In this document: piece by piece, positions 11,376 to 24,200 of the stretch
Position numbering within the stretch: position 1 is the first letter of the stretch
Layout of the letters: each line of letters begins with the position of its first letter
Source: Penelope pileata
Lineage: Eukaryota > Chordata > Aves > Galliformes > Cracidae
Direction of reading: 5' to 3'
Length of the DNA stretch: 64,000 bases
NCBI GenBank assembly: GCA_013396635.1
Contig: WBMW01003969.1
Location: forward strand, 229,029-293,028
Translations under genes and position numbers: made by a program
Notes under the pieces: model-generated
Database searches by the model: none
Told to the model about the DNA's origin: nothing
What the model saw: only the letters and a program-made list of their open reading frames with translations

Positions 11376-14300
11376 GTTAGTGTTGGATTTGGTCAGTCAA
11401 TCAAAGGTAATTTTTTAATATCAAGTGTGTTCTGATGTTCTGAACATAGTCTTAATTGTTTTCTTTAAGATTTCCTCCACAGATTATAGCTGTTTTATGA
11501 ATTACGATGGGTTATCATCTGTTTAGCAAAATCTGAATTATTTAAAAGGAATTATTTATATCAGTGAACAGAGGCATAGGACTGGATATAATTTAGGAAA
11601 AATATGTATCATAAAGTCCAAGAATTCTGTCAGAATTTACATAGTAACCTTTCTGTTTTATGTTTAACATGCATCTGATGAGTATATGATGTCAAAACAC
11701 TCTTGGTAGAGCATCTGTGAATGATAATAAAAGAAATTAGATGTACCAAGCTTTTTAATATGTTAATTGATTTTTACATGTGGCATTTTAAAATAATCTC
11801 TCTGTACTTGCTTTGCAGTCACATGAATGCAAATTTTAAGAATCTTTTGCATTTTATTTGTTTTACCCATTGATATGTTGGTCTATTTTATTTGTGTGCT
11901 TTTTTTTCTTTTTGCTACTTGCTTCTCTTCCTATCCTCAGCTAATGACAACCAACACTCACATGGTAAGACTATTGTGGATTTGTCATGATATCCATTTC
12001 TTTCACTGTTCTTTAATTAAACTGTTAATTAAAGAGCAGTTAAATATTTCCTCTACCTTTTGCAATATTACTTAAACCTATAAATAGAAATGCTCTTTGT
12101 TGCTACTTTATAAGTATTTAAAATACAAAGAACTTCTGTAGAGTACAAGGTATATTAAGGTACCTGAGGTATAGTAAAGAGCCAAGAACTTTCCAAAATG
12201 AGTAGGCTTTTTGCTTCCTTGCATTTTGTTATTTTGTGCTATACTTTTCTGTAGCCTACATTTTGTTGCTGACTCTCTGCTATAGAAAATTTATTACAGT
12301 TTATGCTATAAAATGTTTGAACGGTTTTAGAAAAGAGCCTCCAAGTGAGAGAGAAACTAACTGCGCAATTTTGTTGCCTATGTATGACATACACATTTGC
12401 TAGGAAAGCAATATTCAAATATCATAAACCACCGTCTTTTTGATATCTATCGGTGAAAGGAACTTTGAGTATGTGAGAGAACAGTTGTTAAGAAAGACAG
12501 CTCTTCTAAGGACTGGATGGCTTTCCATTACAAATAACTGTACCCGGCAGCACTTTTTTTCTGAATCTGCCCTTATGTTCAGTTAGTTGTTCAAAACTAT
12601 ATCAGCTCCTATTTATAGTCCTGAAAATTAGTCTTCTTATACCTGCACAAATTTGGTAAGTGGTCTGTATTCCAAATATTCTGACAGAGTTCATATTTGA
12701 AATTTTAGTCTATTTCTGTTGCATGTAGTAAATAAAATTCTTCTTGATGAAGAAGCACTAATGCATAATTTCCAAATTTTCAATGTGTATGTCTAGAACT
12801 AGAAACCCATGCTAATATTTGGTGGTAAAATATTTTGCTTGATGAGAGATTCTGACTCCTGAGTGTCAGAGTGGATTAGAAAATTTGATACCATTCAGCG
12901 TGCGTGTTTGTGTGCATAAAATGTACAGATTTTCAGTTGCATTTTTACACTTAAAAACTTGAAAACATTAATGTTCAGGAATAGTCAGAGATACGATGTG
13001 AGTTCATATATACATGAACGCTAGTAGATGTTGATGCCTATTTCCAAGTATTTAAACTATGCTCATGTCTGAAGGAAGCCAATACAGCATCTGAGGATTT
13101 GAAATGTTTATGGAAACAATGTGTTATTATGGCACTGGCAAAGGCAGAAAATGTGAAGGAGAAAAAAAGGGGAGAACATTGATATCATAAATGATACCAG
13201 ATGATTCAAGTTAGGTTCCAAATTGTTAAAATGGGTGCTGAAACAGAAAATTTATAATCTACTATCCTTCCAAAAGTGAACAGTGTCATTTTTTCAAAGC
13301 TAGTAAGAAGTTAGTATCTTTTACTTGAATTGCCCCCTATGTCACACTAAAATTTAAATACTATTCAGTTTGCTTCCAAACATAATCCCCTTAGAATGTT
13401 TCTTAATAAATATCTGAAATTGTTTGCACTCCGTAGAGTGATGTTGCTAGAATACTGAAAAGTGTACTTTTAATCACTGAAAGTTACTTCATAAATGCCC
13501 GCCTCAGTTATTTCCTGGTAAACAAAACTAAGATGTCAAAGATGTATTAGTCTGTGACAATGCTTTTTGTATGAAGTCTCATTGGGATACAACATTGTTG
13601 ATGTTGCAAAGCCATGTAGTCACAGACCAACTACACAAGGAAAGTGGGAAGAAAAGACGACACCATAGAAGTGTCTGCAGATTGTAAATGTCATCTTAGT
13701 TTTATCCATATAAACATATTTGCTGTGTGATTTTTTTTTCATTTTATCATTTGATGCAGTTGGATTTAAGTATAATTTTTGCATTGGGTTCAGAGATGGG
13801 TAGGAGAAACTAAGTTAAATGGATTAACAGAATGGGGAAAAAAGCAACAGGAAGGAAGGGAGATGAGAAGAGTGATGAATTGAAACGTGGAGGATGCAAC
13901 AAATAACAGCTGCAGAAAGGGGGAAATCTTGGATAGGCTGGGAGCAGAGCACACCAAGTGTTTCTTAATAAACTGCATGGTAACAAGAAGACAGAAAAGA
14001 ATGATTCACAAACTGAAAACATGTATGGTATCTCCAGATATTCAATGCTGAAAATGCTATCATTTTTTTGTGGCTCACTCTATTCCATGTTGTTCTGCTT
14101 TTCTTTTCTCTGTGCCAAATTCGCAGACTCTTGGTGTCTGCTGTTTCCATGATATGGCCTCATTTCCTGAGCCAAAAACACGGGTAGATGAGGTGTTAGG
14201 TTGCAGCCCAATGCTTCCTATGTAGCCTTTTTTTTTTTTTTTCCCTCCTAATCTAGCATTTTTTACTGGAAATATGGACACATCTGTTCAGTGTGCAGAA

Positions 14301-14789
14301 ACTTAGACTGACACTAGACTCTCCAAGAGATGCCAGATACAGCATGAGAGTGTTGTAAAGTTTAACTACAAGAGAAATTCAACAGATGTTGGAGCAATTT
14401 CAAGTTCCTGATGCAGATTCCTGCCCAGTATTAACTACACACATTTTTTTGGGGCACGCATAATTATGTAACATGGACATGACCCTCCTAAAAGACGATA
14501 TTAGATATCTAAGTAAAACTCAGTTCAAAATACTGAAGGTTTTCTGCTCTGTACGCTTGGTCACACCTTCATTAATTTCAAAGTAGTTAAATGGTTACTC
14601 AGAATACTTAATATTTTAGTCAGTCATTTGGTTATTTTTTAAATGATTTTTTGTTCCCACTGGATCAGATTATCCCAATTAGGTTTCCTACAGATATCTG
14701 GCACGTGTCTGGCTGTGATATCCACTCAGAGTTTTTCCCAAGGCAGGACATCTGTATGATTGATTGCCTACATGGATCTCCTGCATTGA

Positions 14790-15540
14790 TGTATGGGGTT
14801 ATTGTGTTCCTGGTGCAGGATCCTGCATTTGCTCAACTTTTTGAGATTAGTCAGTCCATTTCACAAAACAATTGAGGTTCATCTGAATAGCATCCCTGCT
14901 TCCAGGTGAATCAGCTCCTTCTCCTCAATTAGATACCATTTGCAATCTTGTTGAGGATGTGTTCTGCTCCATTGTTGAGGCTGTTAATAAAGTTATTAAA
15001 CAGTTTTGTTCTCTGTAACAGCTCCTGAAGAACATCACTAGTAACTACCCACCAGTTGCTTCATACTGCTGCTGACGTCTGTTTGAGTCTGGTAGTCCAG
15101 CCAGTTTTCTGTTCTTATAGCCACACAACCTTTCACTCTTGGTGCTCCCCAGTCAACTTCCCAGGCAGTCATTTTTTCACAGAAGGCAATCAGGCAGATC
15201 AGACATGATTTGTTCATGGTTAAGTCATGCTGAGTATTTTTTTTTTTTTTTNNNNNNNNNNNNNNNNNNNNNNNNTACCTGATATGTGTGGAACAGATTC
15301 TAACAGGACATTATCTTTACAGGGATCAAGGTGATCCTGACAAGCATGTAATGTCTCAGGTCCTCCTTCTTGCTCTCTTTCTGAAGGTGGGGTTTGGGCC
15401 TTTTTCCAGTACTCATTTACCTCCCCCAGTCACTGGGATTTTTCACAGATAATAGAAAACAGCCTTGCAGTCACGTGAGCCAGCTCTTTCAGCACACTTG
15501 GGCAAATCCCATACAGACCTTTGAAATATGGAGTATGTAT
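14790..15540 (-). mobile_element. Ancient CR1 LINE fragment (ORF2 region)
   Basis: The sequence matches, with many substitutions, the antisense of the CR1 reverse-transcriptase ORF. Recognisable blocks run in the expected order, for example the stretches around 14815-14830 (CAGGATCCTGCATTTG), 14870-14900, 14950-15010, 15175-15240, 15320-15370 and 15480-15520. The element is on the minus strand, with its 3' side to the left. It lacks the 3' tail, is full of stops and indels, and is interrupted by 24 Ns, so it is an old, dead copy. Boundaries are approximate. Confidence 0.75.
15252..15275. other. Assembly gap, 24 N
   Basis: A run of 24 Ns directly after an 11-base T run, inside the old CR1 copy. 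It is probably a homopolymer-related sequencing or assembly failure. It lies in an intron and affects no exon. Confidence 0.99.
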
Positions 15541-15728
15541 ATACGAGGGCAAGACACCAAAACAGTGTATGTTGGATAGATCATGCAAGAGTTCAGTGTT
15601 GTTGCTTAAGTGTCAGTTCCTGGCACCTTTGCAACAGTAACACATGGTTTTAAGAGCTTTATTCTGGACAACTGATGAAGTAATGGAAGATAAAACCTAC
15701 TGTAACTGCCTTGGACCATTTTTTGTAG

Positions 15729-15794
15729 ATGTTTGGAAACTGGACCTTCGGAACACTGGTGTTTACTGTGCTTGTATTCACGGTTACATTGAAG
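15729..15794 (+). CDS. ATP11A: ATP11A exon: TM8, 22 codons
   Basis: A 66-nt phase 0/0 exon after CATTTTTTGTAG. It reads MFGNWTFGTLVFTVLVFTVT then LK, ending at GAAG|gtaagg. The GNWTFG.LVFTV motif is a strong P4-ATPase signature at the start of membrane helix 8. The first residue is methionine, where mammals usually have isoleucine. This ATG is internal and should not be taken as a start codon. Confidence 0.95.
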
Positions 15795-16085
15795 GTAAGG
15801 ATTGCTATATTTTATCCACTGAAACTTTCTTGGAACTTGTTTTCTCATTGCTGCTTGCTCATACCGGTTTCTCTCTACGTCCATACATTGTAGAGTATTA
15901 ATTTAAATACACTTTTTGCTTTCTGTGCCTTCTTGACTGTGCTCAAAATTAAAAAAAAAAAAAAACCTTTTTTTCAGCTAATTCTGTCTAGAATCTTTAT
16001 CTTTTTTCAGAAGATGTCATTTTAGTTTGAGTGTTCTGCTGCTTCTAGATATTAATAACACCATATAATGTGTTGTTCTTTTCAG

Positions 16086-16189
16086 CTTGCGCTAGATACG
16101 CACTATTGGACGTGGATAAATCACTTCATGATCTGGGGATCACTGCTATTCTACATTATCTTTTCTCTGCTCTGGGGAGGAATTATTTG
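16086..16189 (+). CDS. ATP11A: ATP11A exon: TM9
   Basis: After TTCTTTTCAG the exon reads LALDTHYWTWINHFMIWGSL, then LFYIIFSLLWGGII and two bases of tryptophan. It encodes the TM8-TM9 cytosolic turn and the ninth membrane helix. The (D/E)T.(F/Y)WTWI.H signature is typical of P4-ATPases. The donor TTTG|gtatga is non-consensus at +5, but codon phase and homology are perfect. Confidence 0.96.
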
Positions 16190-16959
16190 GTATGAACCCT
16201 AATATAAATTGCATTGCAAATGTTATTTCAGAAACATAAGCCTGTTATACATTTCATGTTTTTCCCCACACAGAATTCAATTTAGCTTTTATGTATTGCA
16301 GAACTCCCAATCACAGTCACATTTTAAACACATCAGTAATTATAATTACAGAATGCTCAGCTATTCTTTCTCGGAAAAGCTTCTAAAATTATTCTGAGAG
16401 TATGAGGAGGAGAATATCAGACCTCAGACTGCCAATAGAGCTATCTCAGTAGTATCAGTCAAAAATAGTCCGAGGATTGGTTAAAATAGCTGAGGCTGTC
16501 TATCTGAGGCAAAATTTCAGAGTAGGCCAGGTCTGTGTTGCTTGGGGTTAGCCACCCACATAGCGAGTTTGTCTCAGAGGAAGCTAACTGCAGCAGTCTA
16601 AGCTAGAGCCAGGGAGTGGAACTAACACTGAAGTTGTGTGGATTACTGGGAGTGCTGTGTTTGAGCTCAGGCTCATAACTTATTTTATCTTTGCATGGGA
16701 GAGGCAGCTTGGGAGAGAGGACAGCCTGGTTTTTCCTACACCTGACAGACAAGAGGAAAGCAGTTCTCTGTAGTCAGTGAATGTTTAGATGTCCTTTTGG
16801 GAAAATTGGCTGGGATAAATCCCCACAAACTGGGAAGTTGAACCTTCAGCATGAACCTTCAGTATTTCATCATTGTCTTAATTTTTATATTAAACAGTGC
16901 CAGTCTTTCTGTCTCTTGTGTATTGAAGTATGATGTCTGTTTTATCTTTTTCTTACCAG

Positions 16960-17125
16960 GCCTTTTCTCAATTATCAGAGGATGTATTATGTGTTCATGC
17001 AAATGCTGTCTAGTGGTCCTGCGTGGCTGTGTATAATTCTGCTCATAACTGTCAGCCTTCTTCCAGATGTTCTCAAGAAGGTCTTATGTAGACAGTTGTG
17101 GCCTACAGCAACAGAAAGAATCCAG
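16960..17125 (+). CDS. ATP11A: ATP11A exon: TM10 and proximal C-tail
   Basis: After TTTTTCTTACCAG the exon reads PFLNYQRMYYVFMQMLSSGP, AWLCIILLITVSLLPDVLKK, then VLCRQLWPTATERIQ. It carries the last membrane helix and the start of the cytosolic tail. It ends in phase 0 at ATCCAG|gtaaaa, the branch point of the alternative C-termini: any of the acceptors at 19089, 21006 or 24259 would continue the frame. Confidence 0.96.
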
Positions 17126-19089
17126 GTAAAAATATTTTTCATTGTAATTAGGTTTTTGTATCTCGAGTCTGTTAATTAGACCTCTCTCAAGTTTCGAGAT
17201 AAGATTAGAACAGAGGTTCTCTGTATGTGGTGTATATTACTGGTTTAATATGCCAGCCACTTCTTCCACCAACCAGCACAGTGAAAAGAAGCTGCTTGCC
17301 ATTTATATGGTAGTATATGCCTGAACCCTGGGACGAACCCTGTGCCCCCATACCAGCAGCCAGTGGGAAGTCAGCTGGTAAGGGTGGTGAGAGAGAACTA
17401 GATGGCTCAGCACGATTCCTGAAGGGGCTTGGGATCTCAGTGGGAGTAGATAAAAGGCACTTACATCAGCCTGTACTGCAATTGTTCCTGCCATCATGGA
17501 GTAGATTCAGAGGTACTGCCAACACTTCTGAGTTGAAATAATTGTCTTTTATAGCAAAGAAATACATTTGTAGTCATTTTACTGCATTAAGGGATACAGG
17601 CATTTTAGCATTTGCCATACAAGCTGAGTGTAGTTGTCTATAATGGAAAACCAGCTAAAATAAGCTAAGTTCAAAACCGATAGGAAGGGAGCGTGCCATT
17701 TTGTTGAAGTCCCCTTTAAAGTAGGGTTTGCACAAGCAGTGCACACATGCAGACTGCACGTCTGTTTATTGTTGAACAAATCTGTAATTTATATGCTTAA
17801 AATAAATGTGATGAATATATGTTGGTGAGAAATATCTAGTGGATTCATGCCAACATTCGTGTTACATTATCTGCGGAATAGAATACCATCTTAGCAAACT
17901 ATTTAATACTGATACTGGGCCTCTTAGAAAAGAAACAAGTTTATTAAAATCTACTCTATTAATCATTTTTTCTTCTTTTATATTTCAAATTGTATTTTAC
18001 CTGTTTTGATACATTATCTCTACATACATGTGCCTTGCTGTGCCAATGGGAAAAGTATCTATTAACTACTATTGAGTATCTATTAAAAAGTAGCTATTTA
18101 AATATATTGTCACCTTTCTATGATTCTATGATTCTTCTGACCAGCCCCAAAGCAGAAACTGTTATGTAAATACAGGCCTGCTCTGCTGAGGGTTATAGGG
18201 AAGCACAGTGTTATTTTGAGGCCATCAAACCAGCCCTAACTGAAGATTTCAGCTGTATTTTTGACCCCAGCAAACATTCATATATTATATATGCTAGAAG
18301 GAGAAGGGCAATAGAGGCTTTGAACCTGAAACTTGATGTTATTGCCTTTGCCCTTTTCAGCACATCAACTGCCACTGTTAGGTTAAAGCAAAGAGTTACT
18401 AGTGGCTGTGTGTGTAGGGATCAGGCAGCATTTTAATGTTTATTGGAGAAGATACTTTGCATTAAGAGATGATGAATAAAGGAACTTCCAAGGACTGTAA
18501 AGTTTCCCCTTTGGCAAAGGTAAAAAATAAATTCTTCTTATACCTGAATGCTAAAACCACTTGCCATTGTTTTCTGTTCCTTGAATGTCTAGGTGTGAAA
18601 ATGTCCCACTTCAGGAGCACAGGAAAGATTGCAGAAAGCAGAGAAATATTTATAGGCAGATCGGCATTTAGCATTTTTCTGTTTCAATAACTTTAACAGA
18701 TCTCTCTGTCATGTATGCTGCTTGTTGAAGGAGTTGATTTTGGTGTAGGTTCTGCATGCTTAATTTAAGTCTAAAGAGAGAGAGTGAGGATGAGTTAATG
18801 CAAATACACAGCCCTAAATAAAGGAATTTTACCACCTTCATATGTTAGTGCTGGAAAATGAATTGATTTTAAGGCAAACTTTGGGCTTAACACTGGCAAT
18901 ATTCATTATTTTTTTTTTTAATATTTAGTACAAAATCTTTGACTTTTAACCAGATATATCCCTTGTGTTTCTTCTTCCCTCTCTTTGTTTCCTCCTGTCT
19001 TCCAATCTGCTTTGTCTAAATAACTGCTACCTTGCTTTAAACATAAATGATGTGCACGATTACTTCCTACAATCTTCTGGGGAAATCAG

Positions 19090-19178
19090 ACTAAACATCA
19101 GTGCCTTTCTGTTGAGCAGTCCACCATCTTTATGCTTTCTCAGACTTCAAGCAGTCTAAGTTTCTAATGGAACAAAAG
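19090..19178 (+). CDS. ATP11A: ATP11A alternative C-terminal exon, short tail
   Basis: Directly after AATCAG the phase-0 reading gives TKHQCLSVEQSTIFML and SQTSSSLSF then TAA at 19165-19167. This matches the 25-residue tail of the shorter mammalian ATP11A isoform at all but one position as I recall it. Eleven bases after the stop there is a usable donor, AAAAG|gtgact (exon end 19178). The exon may therefore be a cassette carrying a stop and splicing onward, or a terminal exon using AATAAA at 19970. The acceptor tract is weak, fitting regulated inclusion. The coding part is 19090-19167. Confidence 0.92.
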
Positions 19179-20387
19179 GTGACTTTTTTCTGCCTTTCTG
19201 CATGCTTGGCCATTTCATTCAAAGGACAGTAAAAAGTTTGTCATCAGAAGTTATTTACTAAACTCATTATCTCCATTTCTGATTCACATCAACTGTACTT
19301 TACAGAATACTTTTTAGTTTAGATTTTTCCTTCTTCTGTTTGGTTATCTCAAGGATTCTATGAGTCGTTGCCACAATGTGTCACTATCACCATCATTTTT
19401 GTCACTGTTTGTACTGAATTTTACAAAATCTGTCTGACTCAACAATCTAAGATTCTTAGACCCCATTTTAATCATTTGTGTATCTGTAGGCGAATGCATG
19501 TCTTGCTTGCACTGTAAATCTGTAAGTGGAATAGTTGCCACACAGAGTGATAATTCTGATTATGCTGACATTCTAACTCGATACAGGAAATACAGTACTG
19601 GAAGCCCTTTAAGCAATCTTTGGAATGTATTAATATATGTGCTCTGCTGAAAATGCAACTTTTTGCACTAAGTTATTTCTAGCATGTGTTTTCAAATCAA
19701 GCTTTCCTTGTATTCCGTTTCTTGAAAATCTGTGCTTCTTTCTAAAAAGAAAATAGCTCAAGATTCAGAGATATGATGTTTAATTTAATACAAAAGTAGA
19801 AGAAAAGCTTGTAAACCTTGGCTTCGCTACAGTCTGCAAGAAAGCTCCTTTTGAGTTAATACTAGGAAACTCTTGGTTTGGTTTCCATTACATATTTTAT
19901 ATCCTTATTTTTTAACTGAACAAGATTAAAAATACGTCCTCTTTCTTTCTCCCTTCAAAATGTATAGTCAATAAAAATGACTGTAATTGTGTGAATCGCA
20001 GGGAAGATACACAAAGTTGTTTTCACTATTGCAAATTCTGACTAAAATCAACATTTAAGAGCCTTTGGATTGGTTTGAAGTGAGCTTTTAGCTGATTTTA
20101 TTTTAAACTTACTGCATTCCTATAAACTGTATCACCTTTAATAAAGGGCTTCTGGAACAGTTGGCAAGATTAACACAGGGCTGCAGCAGTCACTTCCCAG
20201 CTTACTAAATTAGTTCTGCTCAGGCAATCAGATCGCATACAGCCTTTGAAGGAATTCTTGTGCTCCTAACTTTTTCACTTTCTTGGGGGTCACTCCACAG
20301 TGTGGTGGGTGATTGTTTACCATCATCACCAGTCAGAGATTTCTGAACACTCCAGACCTAGTTCTGGGTTTTTTGAAAGATCTTTTC

Positions 20388-20482
20388 ATATATACACAGG
20401 TATACATTCACATATGTATACGTGTATATATGCATACATGTATGGCCATATATGTATGTGTGTATATACATGTATATACACA
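20388..20482. repeat. TA/TG-rich degenerate microsatellite
   Basis: Alternating purine-pyrimidine sequence built from TATA, CATA and TGTA units (for example TATGTATGTGTGTATATACA), about 95 bp, in the intron before the long-tail terminal exon. Such DNA is prone to length variation and to Z-form or cruciform structure. The overlapping open frames here are products of the repeat. Confidence 0.75.
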
Positions 20483-21006
20483 AACTGTTGACTTTCTTGT
20501 GCTAAAATGTTAATTCTGCAAAAGCTTTGGAGGAATCGGTTGTCTTTGGTAATTGAAGTCAAAATCTGCTCATGTCTGTCACTCGCTTAGTCGCAGTGAC
20601 TATCTGGCTCAGTGAAACAAGCTGAATTTTGTACTTCGACTGGAAAATAAGCAGCTGTAAGGTTTCTTTCAGCCTTGACTTTGAATAAGCAATAGGGCTT
20701 TTTTAATATTGTACATACATTAATTGATGGAATTTCCTTTTTCTTTATTCTTCTCTCATTAAGCGGAGAAGCTCAGCAGCTTTGTTATGGAAAATATAGA
20801 TTCAGTTTAAATTATTCTCTTTTCATTTTTTTAATTGTCACTTTGATTGACAATGTTTCAGTATTCCCAAATACTCTCTAGCTGAAATACCAGGCGTTTT
20901 GTTTGTGAGCTGTAAATAACTTCTGTATTTTCATCCATTTTTAAGAAGTATTTGTCTTTTTCTTTTCGCTTCTGACTGATGTTTTTTTACTTCGCTTTCA
21001 CTTCAG

Positions 21007-21228
21007 TCACCAGACCAGTCCATCACCCTCGGCATGGAATCTCTGCCCTTTGCTGCTCCCACCGCGGTGCTTTTGCCTGGGGAAGCCTCTCTGGGGACTC
21101 ACCATCCTTCTGTACCTCAGTGGGCTTGGCTGCTGTTGCACACACAACTGCACAGGCCTCTCAGAAAACTGGTGACCACCCAACTGTTGCCTTTGTCATG
21201 TGTTGGGCTCCTCTTGTATAGAAAATAA
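21007..21228 (+). CDS. Possible third alternative ATP11A C-terminal exon
   Basis: A strong acceptor (TTCGCTTTCACTTCAG, 20991-21006) is followed in phase 0, as the upstream exon requires, by 73 open codons beginning SPDQSITLGMESL. The TAA stop lies inside an AATAAA hexamer at 21224-21229, followed by a GT-rich stretch. I do not recognise the peptide, and it does not resemble the known ATP11A tails. GC content rises locally. It could be a lineage-specific terminal exon or a chance open frame in GC-rich intron sequence. Confidence 0.3.
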   Translation, partial: SPDQSITLGMESLPFAAPTAVLLPGEASLGTHHPSVPQWAWLLLHTQLHRPLRKLVTTQLLPLSCVGLLLYRK

Positions 21229-24200
21229 AGAAATGATCCTGCTGTTGCAGAATCCCGTACAAGAAGTTACCTTGATAACTGCCCTGCCCTCTTTCACCAG
21301 TTATTGATGACTGAGTTGAAAGCCTCCATCAGCACTGGCACCATCCCCTTCCTGTGTAGTGCTCCCTGCAGTGCCCCAGTAGTTCTGGGGTGAAGCAGGA
21401 TGTCCACTCCTTAATTTGGAGTGCCTGGACTGGCCAGGAGGGATGGCCCTGAGGAAATAGTGTGCCAGATGCCCTATGGGGCACTGGTCCGGGTGCAGCA
21501 CTGCCACGTGGCCTCGTGCCAAGGGAAGCTCCTTCATTCAGTACAGGTTATTGTCAGCAGGGAGCCCATGGTACTTAGTCATGGTAAAGTTTAAGTGGTT
21601 TGAATGAGAGTAATTAAGTACTTTTAACAGAGTTTGAAATGGAATTTAAAAAATGTGGCTCGAATGATTAACCTCAGGATCAAGAAATAGAAATTTTGTT
21701 TTACTCTAGATAACCTTTCCCTTTTAAACTTATCAGGAAATTTGTCACTTTACAGGACCTTGCTACAATAGTTACGTGTGTACCAAATGGTACAATTCAT
21801 TCACATTTCCCTCCTGTATTCAGCAAGAGTCTCACTGTTTTTCCTCATCCTTGCAGAAGAGTATGAGACCTAAAACAGACCTAAAAGCACTGGTGACCAC
21901 CGATGGGCCACTTCTTGAAGGAACTCTTTCAGCTTCCGAGCCATAATTAGATCAAAGCTAGGTAAAAGTACTGTACGTGTTGCCAGTTTGGATGGATTTC
22001 TTTTGGTGAACGGCTGCTATTTACAAATCAACTGTTTCCTCCAGAGTTTTTGTGTATTTTATCAATATTGATACAAATAATTATGTTTTACTTGGAGAGC
22101 CTAGTTGTTACAAAAGATGTTCCACATCCCAGGTAAGCTCTTTTTGTCTCAGACACTTACTCATGTGAGGAGAACAATGTGTCTGTGTGAATCGATACAC
22201 CCACATTAAGGTTGTATTAGTACATTGTGTTACCTATAGGTGTTGTATAACATCTGTCTTGTAAGAACAGCAGTTATTGCTGCAGGGTGTACTCACATTA
22301 CGCTGTGGTTTAGAATACAGAAGTGAGTCTCACTCATTAGCAGTTTATCTATCGTCTCTCGTGTTTTTGAATACACACATAGACCAAATGCAGACAGTAA
22401 AATGAAAAGATAGTTGTATAAAAGGAAGTGATTTGCTTATGAGCAGGGCCCTGTGTTGGGAGACTGGGGCTGTGTATCTGCCAGTATCTACTATGATATG
22501 TTCTGTATAAAACAGTGCATTGCTATCTCTGTTCAGCAGAGAAGCGTGGTAGTCTTGCTACACACCGAGACAGCAGCAGGAGCTCCTAAATCCCAAAAAC
22601 ATTAGGGCTGCGGAATAAGTTCACTGCTTTGCATCATCTTCTTGCCATACCACTGATTACAATAACAATTATAAGTAAGCAGGTAAGCATTCCCACCTGG
22701 ATTATCTGTCTGCTCCAGTCCTTTCACACTCTGCTGACCCCAAAAGGAGCACATGAGCAGTGCAATGTAATGTGCTGGTGTGGGCTGTGGAACTTAAAGG
22801 AAGGTGAGAGTATTCTTTGATTTATTTTTAGTTACCACTGGACAACTCACAGTAGAAAGCCCCAGCTTTCTGGAGTTGTGTCAAGCATGGCGGATTGAAA
22901 AAGCTTGCCTTGGAAGTCAACATTTTACGTGTAGGAAAAAAAATGTTATTTTTGGAAATATTTAAGAGTAAATTAAATGCTTTACTTTGTAGCTGGAAGG
23001 ATAAGAAAAAGAAGTTGTGCAGTGTATGACTACATTACCCTCTGACATTTCCAGAACAAAATCAGCTGCTCTATTATTCCCTTAGTTTTTCTGTACTAAT
23101 GTTGACATTTGGTCTATATGCGTGTTTAAAAGAATCCAGGCCTCACTGCTAGTGAGCGGTTTGGTACAGTTCAGTGACTCTCTTCCCAGGTAAACTGTTT
23201 TAGGGGAGCTCTCTACATGCTCTTGGTGATGTTAGAGTAGCAGTTCAAGCTTGTGACTGGCATTGGAAGTAGGCAAACTTCTATGAACTACGTTATTATT
23301 TTGGGATTTTGTCCTTTTTTGCTACTACGTTAAAGTTAACAGGAAAGGAGGGAGTCAATGATTTAGAGTAGAGTATTAACTGGATTATGTAGTATTCATG
23401 GAGAGTGGCTGATAACACGCACCCAAATCATTGTTAGAATGCATTAGTATCTTAAGCATGGTCTCATAACCTCCATAACCCTATATCTGAAAAATTAGGA
23501 GTACATATAATGAGAAGAAAAGATAATCTCACTGGGAAAAGTGCTGTGCTGACTTTCTTTTGGTCAGTTCACACATTCCAGGGTCTTGTCAGGTACCACG
23601 CTATTACCGTAGTCCTGAGTGTTTCCTGAGTTGAGGTGCCAATTCTGCCACATGTGGAGTGATTGTGTGGTACAAACGATAAACTTTAATGGACAATTAG
23701 ACTGAGATGTTAGACCAGGTATCGTAATGCAGGCTATAAACTGCTTACAGGTACCTAATGCTACATGTAAACCTGAGCAATTCCAAAATTCAGTGTTGCT
23801 TAGAACTACAAAACAAGTGCATTAAACCTCTGGAACTTCTGTGTATTAGATCAAACCAACTGCAAAGTATTCCCTCTCTTTGGAAGTACAGGGCTCAAAG
23901 TAGTTGAGTCTATTCTGTCTTAAAATTCCCCCCAAGAATTCCTGACTAAAAAAAGTTCTGAGATAAAAAGATTTACTAAAAGAGATTGCAGATTGAAATA
24001 CAAAGCTGATTTAAAAAAAAAAAAATCAACTTGAAAGCAGCCCTCTGTGTATTCATCTGTTCTCTAGAGAGCCCATTTAGGGATTATATGTAATATTATG
24101 CCTAGGTCTTACTATAAAACCAATCATGTTGAAAAAGAGATTTTACCTTCACGTTAAGCTAATAGACAAAGTGGAAATTCAATGAAAAGCAGAAGAAATG

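Larger units (their letters stand above)
11376..15728 (+). other. ATP11A: ATP11A intron, 4.4 kb
   Basis: The largest intron between constitutive exons in the window. It contains a microexon candidate (11941-11964), an old CR1 copy (about 14790-15540) and an assembly gap (15252-15275). The open frames near 13790-14150 on both strands overlap one another in a purine/pyrimidine-skewed tract, show no recognisable family, and are not called. Confidence 0.8.

Noticed and set aside
11827..12075. 82-codon open frame around the microexon candidate
   Set aside because: As a free-standing ORF it is a hydrophobic translation of a T-rich tract. Only the 24-nt spliced segment inside it has signals worth noting.
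18116..18135. Double CR1 tail motif TTCTATGATTCTATGATTCT
   Set aside because: The upstream bases do not resemble CR1, so only the tail units are seen. Too short to call an element.
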